Positions 1 through 6,031 of a stretch of 8,487 nucleotides of DNA are shown piece by piece. The stretch's first letter is position 1; every line of letters starts with the position of its first letter. The translations under genes were made by a program, and so were the position numbers. The stretch is taken from positions 1 to 8,487 of the forward strand of contig JAISDD010000258.1 in the NCBI GenBank assembly GCA_031265005.1, in the 5' to 3' direction. Source of the stretch: Syntrophomonadaceae bacterium. GTDB lineage: Bacteria > Bacillota > Syntrophomonadia > Syntrophomonadales > Syntrophomonadaceae. The notes beneath the pieces are model-generated. The model had not been told where the DNA came from. It saw only the letters and a list, made by a program, of their open reading frames with translations, and ran no database searches.

Positions 1-442
1 AGCCTTGGTAATAACCGCGGTACACGGAAATGACCGCCGAGAAAAATATGGCCGGTGCGACAGCCCGAATAGCCAAATAAGAACGCGGGTCGGTCAGAAT
101 ATTATGCGAAATAAAATAAGCCGACTGCATAACCAAATAAGTCATGAGCAAACCGACTAGAACCAGCAGAATTAAAGAAATTTTCAGTAACCTCAGACTG
201 TCTCCCCTTAACCCCTTTGATTCGTTCCTGGACACAATCACGGAAATAGCTACCGGAATACCAGCTGTAGCCAAAGCCAGCACAATCGTATAAATAGGAT
301 AGGCCATCTGATAAATCCCTATACCTTCATCGCCAATCCAGCTAGCCAATGGTATACGGTAAACGGCCCCCAACAATTTGCTGATCAACCCGGCGGCGCT
401 TAAAATAGTCGCCCCTTTTATAAATAGCTGTTTTCTATCCAC
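1..442 (-). CDS. spoVB: SpoVB/YabM-type polysaccharide (lipid-linked oligosaccharide) flippase, partial (N-terminal 147 residues)
   Basis: The gene reads off the left edge, so only the N-terminal 147 codons are present. The start is GTG at 440-442, 5 nt after a strong GGAGG (448-452); an ATG between them is in another frame. Visible family signatures are FIKGATILSAAGLISKLLGA near residues 7-26, followed by VYRIPL, then IGDEGIGIYQMAYPIY and TAGIPVAIS, and VYRGYYQG at the cut edge. These are typical of the SpoVB/YabM branch of the MATE-like/MurJ-like (MVF) exporter superfamily. Members are multi-pass membrane proteins thought to flip lipid-linked cell-wall or spore-cortex precursors; full length is usually about 500-540 residues. 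Position directly downstream of spoVT matches B. subtilis yabM, so it may be the YabM orthologue rather than true SpoVB, which lies elsewhere in that genome. Family assignment is secure; the exact substrate is inference. Confidence 0.9.
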   Translation of the reverse strand, partial: MDRKQLFIKGATILSAAGLISKLLGAVYRIPLASWIGDEGIGIYQMAYPIYTIVLALATAGIPVAISVIVSRNESKGLRGDSLRLLKISLILLVLVGLLMTYLVMQSAYFISHNILTDPRSYLAIRAVAPAIFFSAVISVYRGYYQG

Positions 443-447
443 TGCAT

Positions 448-452
448 CCTCC
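448..452 (-). promoter_or_regulatory. Ribosome binding site fixing the GTG start of the flippase gene
   Basis: Minus-strand GGAGG lies 5 nt before GTG (440-442). It decides the GTG start over the out-of-frame ATG at 445-447. Confidence 0.8.
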
Positions 453-454
453 GT

Positions 455-476
455 GTTATAATATGGTCATTATAAC
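455..476. repeat. Perfect 8+8 bp inverted repeat (palindrome) overlapping the -10 box
   Basis: GTTATAAT (455-462) and ATTATAAC (469-476) are perfect reverse complements around a 6-bp centre. The right arm contains the putative -10 box of the flippase gene, and the left arm ends 2 bp from its ribosome site. This placement suits a repressor operator or an mRNA hairpin near the start codon. Because each arm contains a TATAAT-like core, chance symmetry from AT-rich sequence is possible. Confidence 0.5.
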
Positions 477-477
477 A
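469..477 (-). promoter_or_regulatory. Extended -10 promoter element for the flippase gene (putative)
   Basis: On the minus strand the sequence reads TGTTATAAT, an exact TGnTATAAT extended -10 box. It would give a leader of about 20 nt that contains the GGAGG ribosome site. No good -35 hexamer is seen 16-18 bp upstream, as can be expected for extended -10 promoters. It suggests that the flippase gene can be transcribed independently of spoVT. The motif is seen directly; activity is inferred. Confidence 0.5.
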
Positions 478-492
478 TAAACGCCTGAGACA

Positions 493-528
493 ATTATTTA
501 TAACCCTCAAATTAGGGCTATAAATAAT
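493..528. repeat. Long inverted repeat / hairpin between spoVT and the flippase gene
   Basis: Left arm 493-507 (ATTATTTATAACCCT) and right arm 514-528 (AGGGCTATAAATAAT) are reverse complements with one mismatch in 15 bp, around a 6-nt loop (508-513). In RNA made from the minus strand the mismatch becomes a G-U pair, so the stem is continuous over 15 bp. The T-run expected of a factor-independent terminator does not follow on either strand. It lies after spoVT and about 15 bp before the extended -10 of the flippase gene, so it may be an mRNA 3'-end stabiliser, a weak terminator or a protein-binding site. Confidence 0.7.
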
Positions 529-530
529 GA

Positions 531-594
531 AAAGGTATCATGTCCCAGTCTAACCCAGCCTGTACTGGCCGGTAACTTAAGCATCAATACCTTT
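531..594. repeat. Widely spaced 8-bp inverted repeat (AAAGGTAT / ATACCTTT)
   Basis: AAAGGTAT at 531-538 and ATACCTTT at 587-594 are exact reverse complements 48 bp apart. They enclose GC-richer sequence with CCAGT/ACTGG complementarity. The block lies next to the longer hairpin at 493-528. Together they could form a branched RNA downstream of spoVT. No known riboswitch or RNA family is recognised, and an 8-bp match at this distance may be chance. Confidence 0.3.
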
Positions 595-666
595 AGCAAA
601 TTATGATAATATTTTTATTTTTATAAGAGCAGCTTACGCAGTAACCCGTATCCGGCGCCAGGTACT

Positions 667-1230
667 TTAGCTTTCCATCTGTTTAGCCAAAAAAGCTGAA
701 GCTGTCTCCGTTAGCTTGATCTCCATTTCCCCTAACTTGGTTCCCGGTTCTTTGCTTACAATTATCACCGCTCCGATTGGATCTCCCTGACTTACGATAG
801 GCGCTATAACTTGCGACTTGATGGTATATTCCCGGTCGTCCGTCTGTATAATATGCAGGTTTTCATCATCTGCCGCTATTATATCATTCATTAACAAAGT
901 AGTTCTTTCTTCTAAAGCTCTCTCAACTGCTTTTCCAATCGGCTTGCTTAAAAACTCTCTTTTATTGCCTCCCGCAGTCGCGATTATAACATCGCGGTCA
1001 GCAATCATAGAAATCTGCCCTATTGTTTCGTACATTGAATCGGCATATTCTTTGGCGAAATCCCCCAGTTCGCCAATTGGAGAATATTTTTTTAAAATAA
1101 CTTCACCTTCACGATCTACAAAAATTTCCAGAGGATCCCCTTCACGAATTCGTAAAGTCCTGCGAATTTCCTTAGGAATTACTACTCTGCCCAAGTCATC
1201 AATACGGCGCACTATACCTGTTGCTTTCAA
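667..1230 (-). CDS. spoVT: Stage V sporulation protein T (SpoVT), AbrB-family transcription regulator
   Basis: This 187-residue protein matches the SpoVT family closely at its N-terminus. MKATGIVRRIDDLGRVVIPK (residues 1-20) and the following EIRRTLRIREGDPLEI form the swapped-hairpin AbrB DNA-binding domain (about residues 1-52). A GAF-like regulatory domain follows (about 57-183), ending in the typical FLAKQME tail. B. subtilis SpoVT has 178 residues, so this is full length. The start is TTG (1228-1230), immediately preceded in frame by a TAA stop, so no upstream start is possible. In B. subtilis SpoVT is made in the forespore under sigma-G and raises or lowers expression of many sigma-G genes, affecting cortex, coat and germination. 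Here it is followed by a YabM/SpoVB-type flippase gene and is divergent from germinant-receptor genes. The ligand of the GAF domain cannot be read from the sequence. Confidence 0.97.
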   Translation of the reverse strand: MKATGIVRRIDDLGRVVIPKEIRRTLRIREGDPLEIFVDREGEVILKKYSPIGELGDFAKEYADSMYETIGQISMIADRDVIIATAGGNKREFLSKPIGKAVERALEERTTLLMNDIIAADDENLHIIQTDDREYTIKSQVIAPIVSQGDPIGAVIIVSKEPGTKLGEMEIKLTETASAFLAKQMES

Positions 1231-1240
1231 TTATATTATT

Positions 1241-1247
1241 CCCTCCT
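1241..1247 (-). promoter_or_regulatory. Ribosome binding site of spoVT
   Basis: Minus-strand AGGAGGG lies 10 nt before the TTG start at 1228-1230. With the adjacent in-frame TAA it confirms the non-ATG start. Confidence 0.8.
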
Positions 1248-1283
1248 TTTGCAAATAGTAGAAACGTTTTTACCGTTTAGTGA

Positions 1284-1314
1284 TAGTATATAACTCAAAA
1301 TCCCCTTTTATTCA
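1284..1314 (-). promoter_or_regulatory. Sigma-G-type forespore promoter of spoVT
   Basis: On the minus strand TGAATA (1309-1314) is followed after exactly 18 bp by TATACTA (1284-1290). The B. subtilis sigma-G consensus is close to TGAATA, 17-18 bp, CATACTA, so only one base of the two boxes differs. Transcription would start near 1277, giving a leader of about 47 nt with the AGGAGGG ribosome site. It agrees with the known sigma-G control of spoVT in B. subtilis. The motif is seen; use by sigma-G here is inferred. The same spacing could be read by sigma-F, which overlaps in specificity. Confidence 0.75.
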
Positions 1315-1777
1315 CTTTTTACCATAAAGGTTCAAATAACTCTCCCGCTTGCTAAAAATTACAGTTTTGAAGCAATGCTTTCATAAAATTATATTAGTAT
1401 AACAGCCAATTAATACCATACATTTTATTTGTTACCCGCGTCATGCCCTAACAAGAATATTCGCTCTTTGTTTATGAGCGTTCAATAAACATATGACTTT
1501 CAAGCAGGCGCAACCGTTCTCTTTTAGGCAGCAATGGCAAAAATTACTATTATCACCGAAAAAAATAATATTCGTTTTTTTATTGGACACAATAATGACA
1601 GAAGGCCTGTTCGCCGCGTCGGGCAGAATACTCTTGCCCCGCAAACGGCAATGAATACTAGAATTGTCTCATTTCAGCGGCTAGTTTCATTTTCCGCTTA
1701 ACGCGCTATAAAGCCTTGGCAGATGTTATTTCCGATTTTTCGAATATTTTTATAAACTAATGAGGTTTTGGGGTCAT

Positions 1778-2902
1778 ATGGAAAAAATAAGCTCTTTTCA
1801 GCTTAAATGTTTAATTGCTTTATTAATAATTCCCGCCGCTTTTTTTGAAGAAGGTCCTTTATTGACCGCCGTGCTAAAAAACAACGCTTGGCTGGTTCCG
1901 ATAGGCATAATACTTCCCGGCTGGCTTCTGTTCAAAATGTATCTTTATATTTTCCGTCAAAATAATATTTCTTTTCCCGAAGCGTTTAATGAACATTTAG
2001 GACGTTTTTGGGGCAAAATCATAACTATTTTTTATATATTTTACTTCCTTGTGTTATGCAGCTATATTCTACGCATCTATTTCGAGTTCATGAAAATCAA
2101 TCTGCTATTGACCACCCCTATTAGCGTACTGTTCTTTTTGATGTTATTTATCGGCTTTTACGCGTTAAAAAAAGGAATCAATAATATCGCCCGCCTCAGC
2201 GTAATCATTTTTGCGCTGACGATTTTTTTAAACATATTTTTAATAAGTAATTGTATTATTAACGGTTTTAAATGGGATAATTTACAGCCCATATTATCGG
2301 ATATCCCGTTTAAAGCCTCTTTAATTGCTTTTTTCGGGTTGATAGGGGTACTAGGCAAAGCCATGACAGTATTTACTTTAGCTGATTTTGTTGCAGGCGA
2401 CAAAGAAAAAACCATCAAATCCTCTTTAAGCACAGTATTAATTATTTTTTCTCTAGTAATATCTTCCACTTTATTGTCTTTATGCGCAACTCTGCATCCC
2501 AGCATCATTCCCAGCCTTTCTTCAGCCGTTTTAACTATGGTAAGAACAGCTCACATATCCTATTTCATTCAAAACATTGATATATTATTTATAAGCGTTT
2601 GGATCTGCGGCATTTACATTACTTTAACCATTTTTTGGTTTTCCGCCAGTATACTTACCCAAAAGGCTTTCAGCCTGCGGGATAATCGGTTTTTTTTAGC
2701 TTCCAGCGGTATTTTCATCGCCTTAGTTTCCGCGTCTTTGAGCAGTACCAGCTTAGGTTTATTTGTTTGGACCACAAAATTTATGCCTTTCCTAAATAAT
2801 TGTTTTTTTGTTTTCATTCCTCTGTTTATTTTCATTAAAAGCTTGATTAAAAACTATCTGCCAAACAAGCATAACAATGAATCCCTTTCCATTAAGAAAT
2901 AG
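1778..2902 (+). CDS. Germinant receptor B subunit, GerB/GerKB family permease-like protein (B1)
   Basis: A 374-residue, very hydrophobic protein with about ten membrane segments, as in the spore germination permease family (amino acid/polyamine/organocation transporter fold). Family landmarks are the MEKISSFQL start, NAWL at residues 36-39 (usually DAWL), GINNIARLS from residue 133 and IQNIDILF from residue 264, followed by a W-rich helix. B subunits sit in the forespore inner membrane and help form the nutrient-sensing receptor with A and C. ATG 1778 is preferred: GGGG and AGG lie 4-12 nt upstream, and the B2 protein also begins MEK. An in-frame ATG at 1760 would add six residues but has no ribosome site. 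It is divergent from spoVT and separated by 148 bp from the A gene that follows. B subunits bind or respond to the germinant, but the ligand cannot be predicted here. Confidence 0.93.
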   Translation: MEKISSFQLKCLIALLIIPAAFFEEGPLLTAVLKNNAWLVPIGIILPGWLLFKMYLYIFRQNNISFPEAFNEHLGRFWGKIITIFYIFYFLVLCSYILRIYFEFMKINLLLTTPISVLFFLMLFIGFYALKKGINNIARLSVIIFALTIFLNIFLISNCIINGFKWDNLQPILSDIPFKASLIAFFGLIGVLGKAMTVFTLADFVAGDKEKTIKSSLSTVLIIFSLVISSTLLSLCATLHPSIIPSLSSAVLTMVRTAHISYFIQNIDILFISVWICGIYITLTIFWFSASILTQKAFSLRDNRFFLASSGIFIALVSASLSSTSLGLFVWTTKFMPFLNNCFFVFIPLFIFIKSLIKNYLPNKHNNESLSIKK

Positions 2903-2958
2903 AATAAAAATTGCTTTATTGCCAAAGAATAATTAATGAAATTCTTAGTTATTGATCT

Positions 2959-2987
2959 TTGATATTTCTAAGCTATTCGTATATATT
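2959..2987 (+). promoter_or_regulatory. Possible internal promoter before the A-subunit gene
   Basis: TTGATA (2959-2964), 17 bp, then TATATT (2982-2987) matches sigma-A boxes at five of six positions each. It lies about 64 bp before the A start codon, inside the unusually long 148-bp gap after B1. Receptor genes are normally forespore-expressed under sigma-G, and no sigma-G motif was found here. In sequence this AT-rich the match may be chance. Confidence 0.3.
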
Positions 2988-3050
2988 ACGCAAAATTCAG
3001 CAAAAGCGCCATATGTTTTTGAAATCATTAAATAAACGAAGGAATAATTT

Positions 3051-4646
3051 ATGGACCATTCCTATAACAATAAATTCTCCCCGGAAACTGTAGCTGACAA
3101 GCACAAATCAGTTTTACTTTCTCCTGAGTTAAAAAAAAATCAGGAAGTTTTAACTCAGCGCCTTGCTGGATGTTTTGACTTTATGCAGCGCGAATTTTCT
3201 TTCGGTTCTCCTCCCGTCAAAGCGTCAATTATCTTTTTTGAAGGTTTGGTGGATAAAAGACAAATAGAAAACAGCTTAATAAAGTCTATTTTTATTAATT
3301 GCAATATTTTTTTTAGGAAAGAACAAAATTCAGAACCTTCCCATGCCGATTTGCTTGATACTTTAAAAAATAAGGTACTGACGTTAGCGGAAGTAAAAAC
3401 TGTAGATAATTATGAAGATATCATATTGCAAATTTCTTCCGGAGACACTGTTTTATTACTTGATAACTGCGCGAGCGGGTTAGTTATCGGAACTCGTTCC
3501 TGGGCCGCCCGCGCTATCAGCATGTCTGAAAACGAAACTACGGTTTTTGGTCCTAAAGAATCATTTACAGAAACTTTAATATCTAATACCGCTATGTTAA
3601 GGAGACGCCTTAAATCCAGTTCATTTAAAATGGAAAGGCTGACTATAGGCCGAATATCTCAGACCAGCGTCTGTTTTTGTTACATCGAAAATATCGCTCC
3701 ACCCGCTTTGGTAGCCAATGTTAAAGAAAGGCTGTCACAGATAGATATCGACGCTATTTTAGACACCGGTTATTTGGAAGAGCTCATCACGGAAGAACCA
3801 TATTCCATTTTCAGCCAAGCTATGCATACTGAACGCCCTGACCGAGTATGCGGAAATTTGCTGGAAGGTAAAGTCGGCATTATGATCGACGGTTCCCCTA
3901 TGGTTTTGGTATTGCCGGTAACTTTCCCTCAATTCGCTAACGCGCCTGATGATTATTATATAAATTATATTCCCGCTACTCTATTACGTTTTTTAAGGAT
4001 AGCAGCTTTTGCGGTCTCCTTATTAATGACTGCTGTTTTTGTATCGTTATTAACATATCATCATGAAATGATCCCAACCCCATTATTGTTAACTATTATT
4101 TCGGCTCGTCAGGGAGTTCCCTTCCCAGCCTTCGTTGAGGCTTTACTCCTGGAAACAACTTTTGAATTATTACGGGAAGCGGGACTAAGGCTGCCTAACG
4201 CGATAGGTCCGGCCGTCAGCATCGTCGGGGCTTTAATTATCGGCGAAGCCGCAGTGCAAGCCGGATTAGTCTCTACTCCTATGGTGGTCGTCATAGCTTT
4301 CAGCGGAATAGCTTCTTTCGTAATTCCCAATTATAATGCCGGCATAATAACTAGAATTATGCGTTTTGTTTTTCTTATCGCCGCCGGTTTATTAGGATTG
4401 TTCGGCATCATGATAACTTTTATTTTATTAATCACGCGCATGGCTTCCGTTTCTTTCTTTGGAATCCCTTACTTGTCGCCGGTAGCGCCTTTTAACAACA
4501 AACAAATTTTCGATATCCTAACGCGCCGTCCCTGGTTTAGCAATACTCTGCGGCCATGGCAGGAAGGAATGAAAAATCAAAAACGCTATGAACCAAAACC
4601 CGCTCCTTCATCAAAAGATAAAAAGGGAGCCAGCAATGAAAGTTAA
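3051..4646 (+). CDS. Germinant receptor A subunit, GerA/GerKA family membrane protein
   Basis: A 531-residue protein of normal family length, with ATG 7 nt after AAGGA. The hydrophilic N-terminal half (about residues 1-305) carries FFEGLVDK (62-69), SGDTVLLLDN, GPKESFTETL, NTAMLRRRLK, a DTGYLEELI segment and TERPDRV. The membrane half has about five segments and holds the family signatures YHHEMIPTP from residue 336, GVPFPAFVEAL, REAGLRLP from residue 375, VSIVGALIIGEAAV from residue 389 and FGIPYLSPVAP, ending in a Lys-rich hydrophilic tail. A subunits are inner-membrane components of nutrient germinant receptors; structural work on B. subtilis GerA indicates that they oligomerise into a membrane channel. 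The last 11 bp overlap the C1 gene, which implies translational coupling. Orthology to a named receptor (GerA, GerB or GerK) cannot be decided, so no symbol is given. Confidence 0.97.
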   Translation: MDHSYNNKFSPETVADKHKSVLLSPELKKNQEVLTQRLAGCFDFMQREFSFGSPPVKASIIFFEGLVDKRQIENSLIKSIFINCNIFFRKEQNSEPSHADLLDTLKNKVLTLAEVKTVDNYEDIILQISSGDTVLLLDNCASGLVIGTRSWAARAISMSENETTVFGPKESFTETLISNTAMLRRRLKSSSFKMERLTIGRISQTSVCFCYIENIAPPALVANVKERLSQIDIDAILDTGYLEELITEEPYSIFSQAMHTERPDRVCGNLLEGKVGIMIDGSPMVLVLPVTFPQFANAPDDYYINYIPATLLRFLRIAAFAVSLLMTAVFVSLLTYHHEMIPTPLLLTIISARQGVPFPAFVEALLLETTFELLREAGLRLPNAIGPAVSIVGALIIGEAAVQAGLVSTPMVVVIAFSGIASFVIPNYNAGIITRIMRFVFLIAAGLLGLFGIMITFILLITRMASVSFFGIPYLSPVAPFNNKQIFDILTRRPWFSNTLRPWQEGMKNQKRYEPKPAPSSKDKKGASNES

Positions 4647-5790
4647 GAAAATTCTTGTTATTTTCACCTTAACACTCATTTTGTCATCCGGCTGCCAGGG
4701 AAGCGAAGTTCCTGATTTGATTTTTTCCATTGGGCTGGGAATAGACTGGAAAGAAAATCAAATAGAGCTAACTTCTGAATTCATAAAGCCTGCCCCCACA
4801 GAAGAAAACTCATCGGAAAAGGGTTCTTCCGTTATATTTACCAGCCAAGGGCGTACTTTAGGCGAAGCCAGCAATTCATTGTCTAATTTTTTACCTCAAA
4901 CTCCCTTATGGAGTCATGTCAGCATCGTAATGCTCAGTGAAAATCTTTGTCAGACTGACGTCGCTTTGGTAGCTGACTACCTCACCCGTACCACGGAAAT
5001 TAAGCATAATATTCCTCTGTTAGTTATCTCCGGAAGCAGCCCCGAAGAGATTTTTAAAACAAAACCAGTTTTAGAACCATATATATCGACTTCTTTAGCC
5101 CTAACTCTCCAAAACGAGGAAAAGCAGCTTAATATATATAAACCTGTTTTAATGTACGAATTTATGCGTAAATTAATTGCTCCTGGCATAGAGCCTGTTC
5201 TTCCGCAAATAAAGAAAACTACGGACGGGGAAAAAGACATTTTATTCTTGGACGGCGTCGCTGTTTTCAAAGGTCAAAAGATGATCGCTTCTTTGAACGA
5301 AGCAGAGAGCCAAGGCTACAATTACCTGACCAATAAAAATATTACCAGCGGCCTGCTTCTGATTAACAACCCTGACGATCCCCAATATTTTATTACCTTT
5401 GAATTGACCAAACTGCTGGTGGAAATACAACCTTTAATAGAAAAAGAAAATAATCGCATAACTATGCTCATTCAAGTTCACGCAGACGGTAATTTTTACG
5501 AACAAAGCGGGAGCGGAGACGTATTGCGCTTAGACAAATATCCTCAATTAGAGCAAATGGTGGAGGATAAAATAAACGCTTATATCAGCAATTGCATAGA
5601 CAGAGTACAAATTATAAACAGCGATATTTTAGGGTGGGGACAGTTGATAAACCAAAAGGACCCTCATTTTTGGGAACAAGTTTCCCCTCAATGGGATATG
5701 ATTTTTCCCACTATAAATTATCAGACACAAAGCGATTTCGTCATTAGGAGAACTTATCTGACCCGCAAGTCTTATTATTTTCAAGAATAG
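4636..5790 (+). CDS. Germinant receptor C subunit lipoprotein, Ger(x)C family (C1)
   Basis: A 384-residue lipoprotein. ATG 4636 lies 6 nt after GGGAG and overlaps the A gene by 11 bp; an in-frame ATG at 4588 would bury the signal peptide. The N-terminus has KVKK, a hydrophobic stretch and LILSSGC, with Cys20 as the likely lipidation site. Ger(x)C features include IGLGIDW, a central V210FKG, D330ILGWG and the C-terminal I370RRT. C subunits are anchored on the outer face of the forespore inner membrane and are needed for receptor assembly or function. Oddly, the WDxREI motif that normally follows the Cys is missing (the sequence reads CQGSEVPDL) although the rest is intact. It aligns along its length with C2 (6032-7234), so the two are diverged paralogues. 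D1 starts 13 bp downstream. Confidence 0.93.
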   Translation: MKVKKILVIFTLTLILSSGCQGSEVPDLIFSIGLGIDWKENQIELTSEFIKPAPTEENSSEKGSSVIFTSQGRTLGEASNSLSNFLPQTPLWSHVSIVMLSENLCQTDVALVADYLTRTTEIKHNIPLLVISGSSPEEIFKTKPVLEPYISTSLALTLQNEEKQLNIYKPVLMYEFMRKLIAPGIEPVLPQIKKTTDGEKDILFLDGVAVFKGQKMIASLNEAESQGYNYLTNKNITSGLLLINNPDDPQYFITFELTKLLVEIQPLIEKENNRITMLIQVHADGNFYEQSGSGDVLRLDKYPQLEQMVEDKINAYISNCIDRVQIINSDILGWGQLINQKDPHFWEQVSPQWDMIFPTINYQTQSDFVIRRTYLTRKSYYFQE

Positions 5791-5803
5791 GCAGGGACTT
5801 TAC

Positions 5804-5998
5804 ATGAATAAATTATTATTCGCCCTAAGTTCATTAATCGTTATCAAAGAAGCAATTCCTTTGTTTAAAAATCGCCAGTGGAAAGAAATATTCATTATCA
5901 GCGCACTCATCCTTTTGTCTGTTTATCTTGCTTTTGACCTTATAAATCAAGGAATTATTGGGCAAACCATTGATAAGGTTCTAAGACGCTATTCTTAA
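5804..5998 (+). CDS. Germinant receptor D subunit-like small membrane protein (D1)
   Basis: A 64-residue protein with two predicted membrane segments (about residues 3-19 and 29-47) joined by a short charged link, LFKNRQWKE (20-28), and ending in a basic tail. The ATG lies 6 nt after AGGGA and 13 bp after the C1 stop. Small two-segment D proteins of about 55-80 residues are known in several Bacillus gerA-type operons, such as gerKD in B. subtilis, where they modulate receptor function. Size, topology and operon position match. D2 (7305-7556) shares the charged link, which argues that both are real genes. The call rests on context and topology, not on a catalytic motif. Confidence 0.8.
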   Translation: MNKLLFALSSLIVIKEAIPLFKNRQWKEIFIISALILLSVYLAFDLINQGIIGQTIDKVLRRYS

Positions 5999-6031
5999 AA
6001 AAATTACTTTAAATGAGCAGGTCATATATTT

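Larger units (their letters stand above)
1231..1777. other. Intergenic region between divergent spoVT and the germinant-receptor cluster
   Basis: About 550 bp without a convincing gene. The left end carries the spoVT ribosome site and sigma-G-type promoter. The rest holds short alternative inverted repeats: CGCTC/GAGCG (1462-1466, 1476-1480) competing with GTTTAT/ATAAAC (1470-1475, 1485-1490), and GGGCA/TGCCC (1621-1625, 1635-1639) competing with TTGCC/GGCAA (1634-1638, 1647-1651). GAATACT occurs twice, 27 bp apart (1626-1632, 1653-1659). A CATTTTA box near 1420 has GTATA 19 bp upstream, one base longer than a good sigma-G spacing. No sigma-G promoter with correct spacing was found directly before the first receptor gene. 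Confidence 0.5.

Noticed and set aside
603..626. T-rich tract (plus strand) that could be a terminator tail
   Set aside because: No GC-rich stem precedes it on the plus strand and no plus-strand gene ends there; on the minus strand it is A-rich and so does not terminate spoVT.
818..1258. 146-codon plus-strand ORF opposite spoVT
   Set aside because: It is antisense to the well-conserved spoVT gene and has Ser/Ile-rich composition typical of a shadow frame.
1560..1582. A7/T7 inverted pair resembling a terminator stem
   Set aside because: The stem is only A-T pairs, with no GC core, and no gene ends nearby.
1441..1644. 67-codon minus-strand ORF with a Cys-rich middle (CHCCLKENGCAC)
   Set aside because: It starts at TTG without a ribosome site, resembles no family I know, and is open for only about 75 codons in a stop-poor stretch. 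The Cys cluster is not a recognisable metal-binding pattern.
1760..1777. Upstream ATG for B1
   Set aside because: No ribosome site precedes it, and family members, including B2, begin at the MEK that corresponds to ATG 1778.
4588..4635. Upstream ATG for C1
   Set aside because: It would put 16 polar residues before the lipoprotein signal peptide and enlarge the overlap with A. ATG 4636 has its own GGGAG site.
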